Source of the DNA: Zygnema cylindricum
Lineage: Eukaryota; Streptophyta; Zygnematophyceae; Zygnematales; Zygnemataceae
Assembly (NCBI GenBank): GCA_037447655.1
Contig: JBBHKE010000833.1
Coordinates: 62,001 to 126,000, forward strand
Direction: 5' to 3'
DNA: 64,000 nt
In this document: piece after piece, positions 61,304 through 64,000 of the stretch
Numbering within the stretch: position 1 is the stretch's first letter
Layout of the letters: every line of letters starts with the position of its first letter
Made by a program: the position numbers and the translations under genes
The notes under the pieces: generated by a model
Told to the model about the DNA's origin: nothing
Seen by the model: only the letters and a program-made list of their open reading frames with translations
Database searches by the model: none

Positions 61304-64000
61304 GTGAAGTTCTAGTTTCCAATATAAGTTCTGGTTTTGGCTTGTGGCAGATATTCTCATTCCCTTTTCTTATTCACACCTCTCTTTCTGGGCTGGGATT
61401 ATTGAATGGGTCCACAGCCACTTGAGGAGTCATATGTAGAAGTAATTTGTAGTGTTTGTCTGGAAATTGCTTTCTACAGGCAACATCAGTCATATGTTGA
61501 TCTGGCTACCACTTTTCTTTGATAGGAAATCTTTCAGGATCTCCTTACATTGGACATTTAGTGGCTCAAATGAGGAGTTTCTTTTAGTTCTTATGCTTCT
61601 GACATTCTATTGGATTTTTAATTTCGGAAGTGCTAGCTGGTCCCTTTATACCTTCCAGTGTGACACACTAAAGTTACTTTGGGACATCCATTTGTTGTTG
61701 TAGCTGGCTGAAATCTTGTTTTATCAACTGGGAATTCTTCAAGGATTTACTTATGTTTTGAGTGTGGTTGTAGTGACTGGTTGTCAGTGGTGACAGCCAG
61801 AATAGTTGGTATTCATGAGGCATTTTTCTGTTTTTTCGTTTCCTTACATCATATGCTTTTGTGTTTTTTGTCCTTGCGACTTCTTGTAGGAAAATATCCA
61901 GGTTTGCATTAAATAGTTTAAAATATTTTTGGCTTTTTTTTTTTTTTTTTTTTTTTTTAAATTGTCCTGGACTTTTCAATCAGACAAGAGGTTTGGAACG
62001 TCTAGCTCCTTGCCTTTTTTTAGTTTTACAAGGAAATGGAGGTATGGCATAATACTTGAGCAATGGCTGCATAGTTATGGTAACAGCAAAGAAGTTATTT
62101 GCTTAAGTTGTTGAAATGGCCGGGTAGCACTTGCAACAGGGAAAATTATTCCTTTTACTTTTTCTGTTTTTTTCGTTTCCTTACATCATATGTTTTTTGT
62201 GTTTTTGTCCTTGCGACTTCTTGTAGGAAAATATCCTTGTCTGCATTAATTAGTTTAAAAATATTTTGGCTGTTTTTTTTTTTTTTTTTTTTTAAATTGT
62301 CCTGGACTTTTCAATCAGACAAGAGGTTTGGAACGTCTAGCTCCTTGCCTTTTTTTTAGTTTTACAAGGAAATGATGTTTAAATGCTCATTCCCTTGTAT
62401 TTGAAAGCCGTGAGCCACATATGGAAGCCAGAAGAGTCCTGTTCTTGTCCTTACCCTCTTCCTTCAGAGAATGCTACTGGATAGTCAGATTGTGGAAATG
62501 GATCTTTCGTAACTCGCTTATTAATGGGTTTTTCTTTGTTTCTCTTTTCGTGGGGGGTATCGTCATTTGGGAAGCACAGCACATACCGTTATTTTTCAGA
62601 TCAATGGGCACATTTGCAGTGTCAGGTTTCACGTGTGAAAGGATTGCTACATGGAAAAGTCCTTGTCTTTGAGCGCCAAAAAGTTTCTTATATGCCCTCT
62701 ACATTCACGGAGTCGAAGGTACTGTGTTTCTTCTTTGACCACCAGACTCTTTTTAGTAGTTTTACTTTTTCTAGGGAACGAAGTGGTTCAGGTAGTCATG
62801 CTAATCTAGTTATGGAGGCAGCAGAAAGCTTCATTTAATGGCCTTAACAATTTAGTCTTGTTGTTTTGCACCTGTTAGTGTGTTTGAACTGATCATTTCT
62901 AGTTACAGAGTTGTTAACTGTGGCATGGGGATGCGGTTGGGACTTTTTGTTGGCCTGACGTCTTCAGGTTCACCATCATGGGGCTTTCTCAAGGTGTGGT
63001 CCTACATCTGTTTGTCCCCTTTTGGCTCCCTTCACAGAGCGTTGTTGTGTGTTTTTCACGTTTTCATGATGACTAATGCGAAAGAATGATATAAAAACCT
63101 TAAATCATTTGGGGAAAGCCAAGTTAGTGTGACACAAGGCCAAAACTCACGAATCTTTCTGCTTCAGTATCATATCGATTAGGTCCACTTATATTATTCA
63201 GGTCGATGGTCGACGCACAAACGCGAGTGAAACATTACATCATAATTGACATACAGAAAGATTCAACTTCAATATGAAGTCAATGGTATGACATTGTGGT
63301 ACAACAAGTTTCTTTGTTTTTTTTCTTTACATTTTTCTTTCTAGCTCCCATCACAACCTTTTCGCAGTTTATGATGCCAAGTTTCTTGCTGTCTTCTTGT
63401 CTCTTTCCTTTGTCTAAGCTATCCAATCTTTACCTCTCTACTTCCCTCGTTCGTAAGCATTACTGTTATTTCTCTCTTTCAGTGGTTTGACTTTTATGAG
63501 GAGAGAAGAGACACTGAAGTCTTTCTCTCTTTTTCTTGTTCGCTCTTACTAGGTTTTCACTAGCAGATTCCTTGAGTACAACTGTGCAGTATTTCACCAC
63601 AGAACAGCTATCAGCTGTATGGTAATAGTACGCCATCCGAAATCAGTAAACTCAAGTAGTTTACTTCACTTAAGACCCCCCCACTCCTTTTTTAAGTGCG
63701 TTAGGATCCCGCATTTCACCGCAGACTGCAATCGGTCGTTTTGTTTCACGCCCTCGATCTCCCATGTGAGAAAGGGACGCCGCCCAGTCGTGGGCAACGT
63801 TGCCCATAACATTTCCATCCATGTCTTCCTGAAGATGGTGTTGACAAAAACATACCGTCCATGGCAAAAGATGGCCTGTATGAAATCCTGTACCTAAGTT
63901 AGACGTGATATATATCTTGACTAAATACCAAACCATGGCCATAAAATTTATGAACTTCCAGTTTAATTCAATTACATTGTGGTTTCACTAAATTACGGCT
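61304..64000. other. 3' part of window, no confident exon
   Basis: The membrane-protein gene probably continues here, since its last found exon ends in phase 2 at a good donor, but I could not identify the next exon. Open frames at 62421-62672, 62524-62838 and 63619-63897 show no family resemblance. T-rich runs and a duplicated block occupy 61823-62373. Confidence 0.45.
61823..62373. repeat. Direct duplication of a 216-bp block (61823-62038 and 62158-62373)
   Basis: Both copies run from TTTTTCTG and TCGTTTCCTTACATCATATG through GTCCTTGCGACTTCTTGTAG and a long T-run to GGTTTGGAACGTCTAGCTCC and ACAAGGAAATG. Differences are few and mostly in homopolymer length, so the duplication is recent. The T-run (about 61933-61958) could reflect a poly(A) tail on the opposite strand of a retroposed sequence. 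Confidence 0.9.

Noticed and set aside
1-64000. CRISPR arrays, operons, ribosome binding sites, rRNA
   Set aside because: The genes contain spliceosomal introns and plant families; no prokaryotic or organellar organisation is present.

Overview
This is nuclear DNA from a eukaryote, almost certainly a streptophyte (a charophyte-grade green alga or an early-diverging land plant). Four of the five genes read best as green-plant family members: a membrane-anchored DnaJ protein, a plant-type DHHC S-acyltransferase that starts in the manner of the plant enzymes, an EXO70 exocyst subunit, and a plant-type membrane protein of unknown function. All genes are split by GT-AG introns of about 40 bp to 3.6 kb. 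Intergenic and intronic DNA is AT-rich and full of small inverted-repeat elements and long simple repeats. I cannot name the species from sequence alone; the long purine/pyrimidine tracts and large introns would suit a large charophyte genome, but that is inference.

Layout. (1) 384-7686, minus: an eight-exon gene for a Crypton-type tyrosine recombinase with a C-terminal GCR1_C-like DNA-binding region; the proposed exons join in phase with no stop. (2) 7687-12257: repeat-rich intergenic DNA with a (CCCT)n tract, a complete non-autonomous hAT element with 8-bp target duplications, and several TA-flanked inverted-repeat elements. (3) 12258-19803, plus: seven-exon DNAJB12/14-like ER J-protein. 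(4) 22530-30169, minus: six-exon DHHC palmitoyltransferase, convergent with the J-protein gene; a 150-bp hairpin lies between them. (5) 30170-38907: about 8.7 kb without a recognisable gene, holding a mini hAT element, a possible tRNA-derived SINE and a 950-bp pyrimidine tract. (6) 38908-48778 and probably beyond, minus: EXO70, eleven supported exons, N-terminus not located. (7) 48779-52250: repeats, including a 1.4-1.6 kb unit with inverted ends. (8) 52251-61303, plus, 3' end not found: a large plant-type membrane protein of unknown function, whose 2.6-kb last supported intron contains a hAT-like element apparently broken by an inversion. (9) 61304-64000: no confident exon; contains a duplicated 216-bp block.

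The genes do not form an operon. Three of them work in the endomembrane system (ER co-chaperone, protein S-acylation, exocytic tethering), but their adjacency is probably incidental. The most unusual item is the Crypton-type recombinase gene: it is open along its whole length, yet appears to lack the usual catalytic Tyr and box-II His, which raises the possibility of a domesticated gene. No rRNA, tRNA gene, CRISPR array or organellar sequence was seen. Exon borders were read by eye from splice consensus, phase and family similarity.
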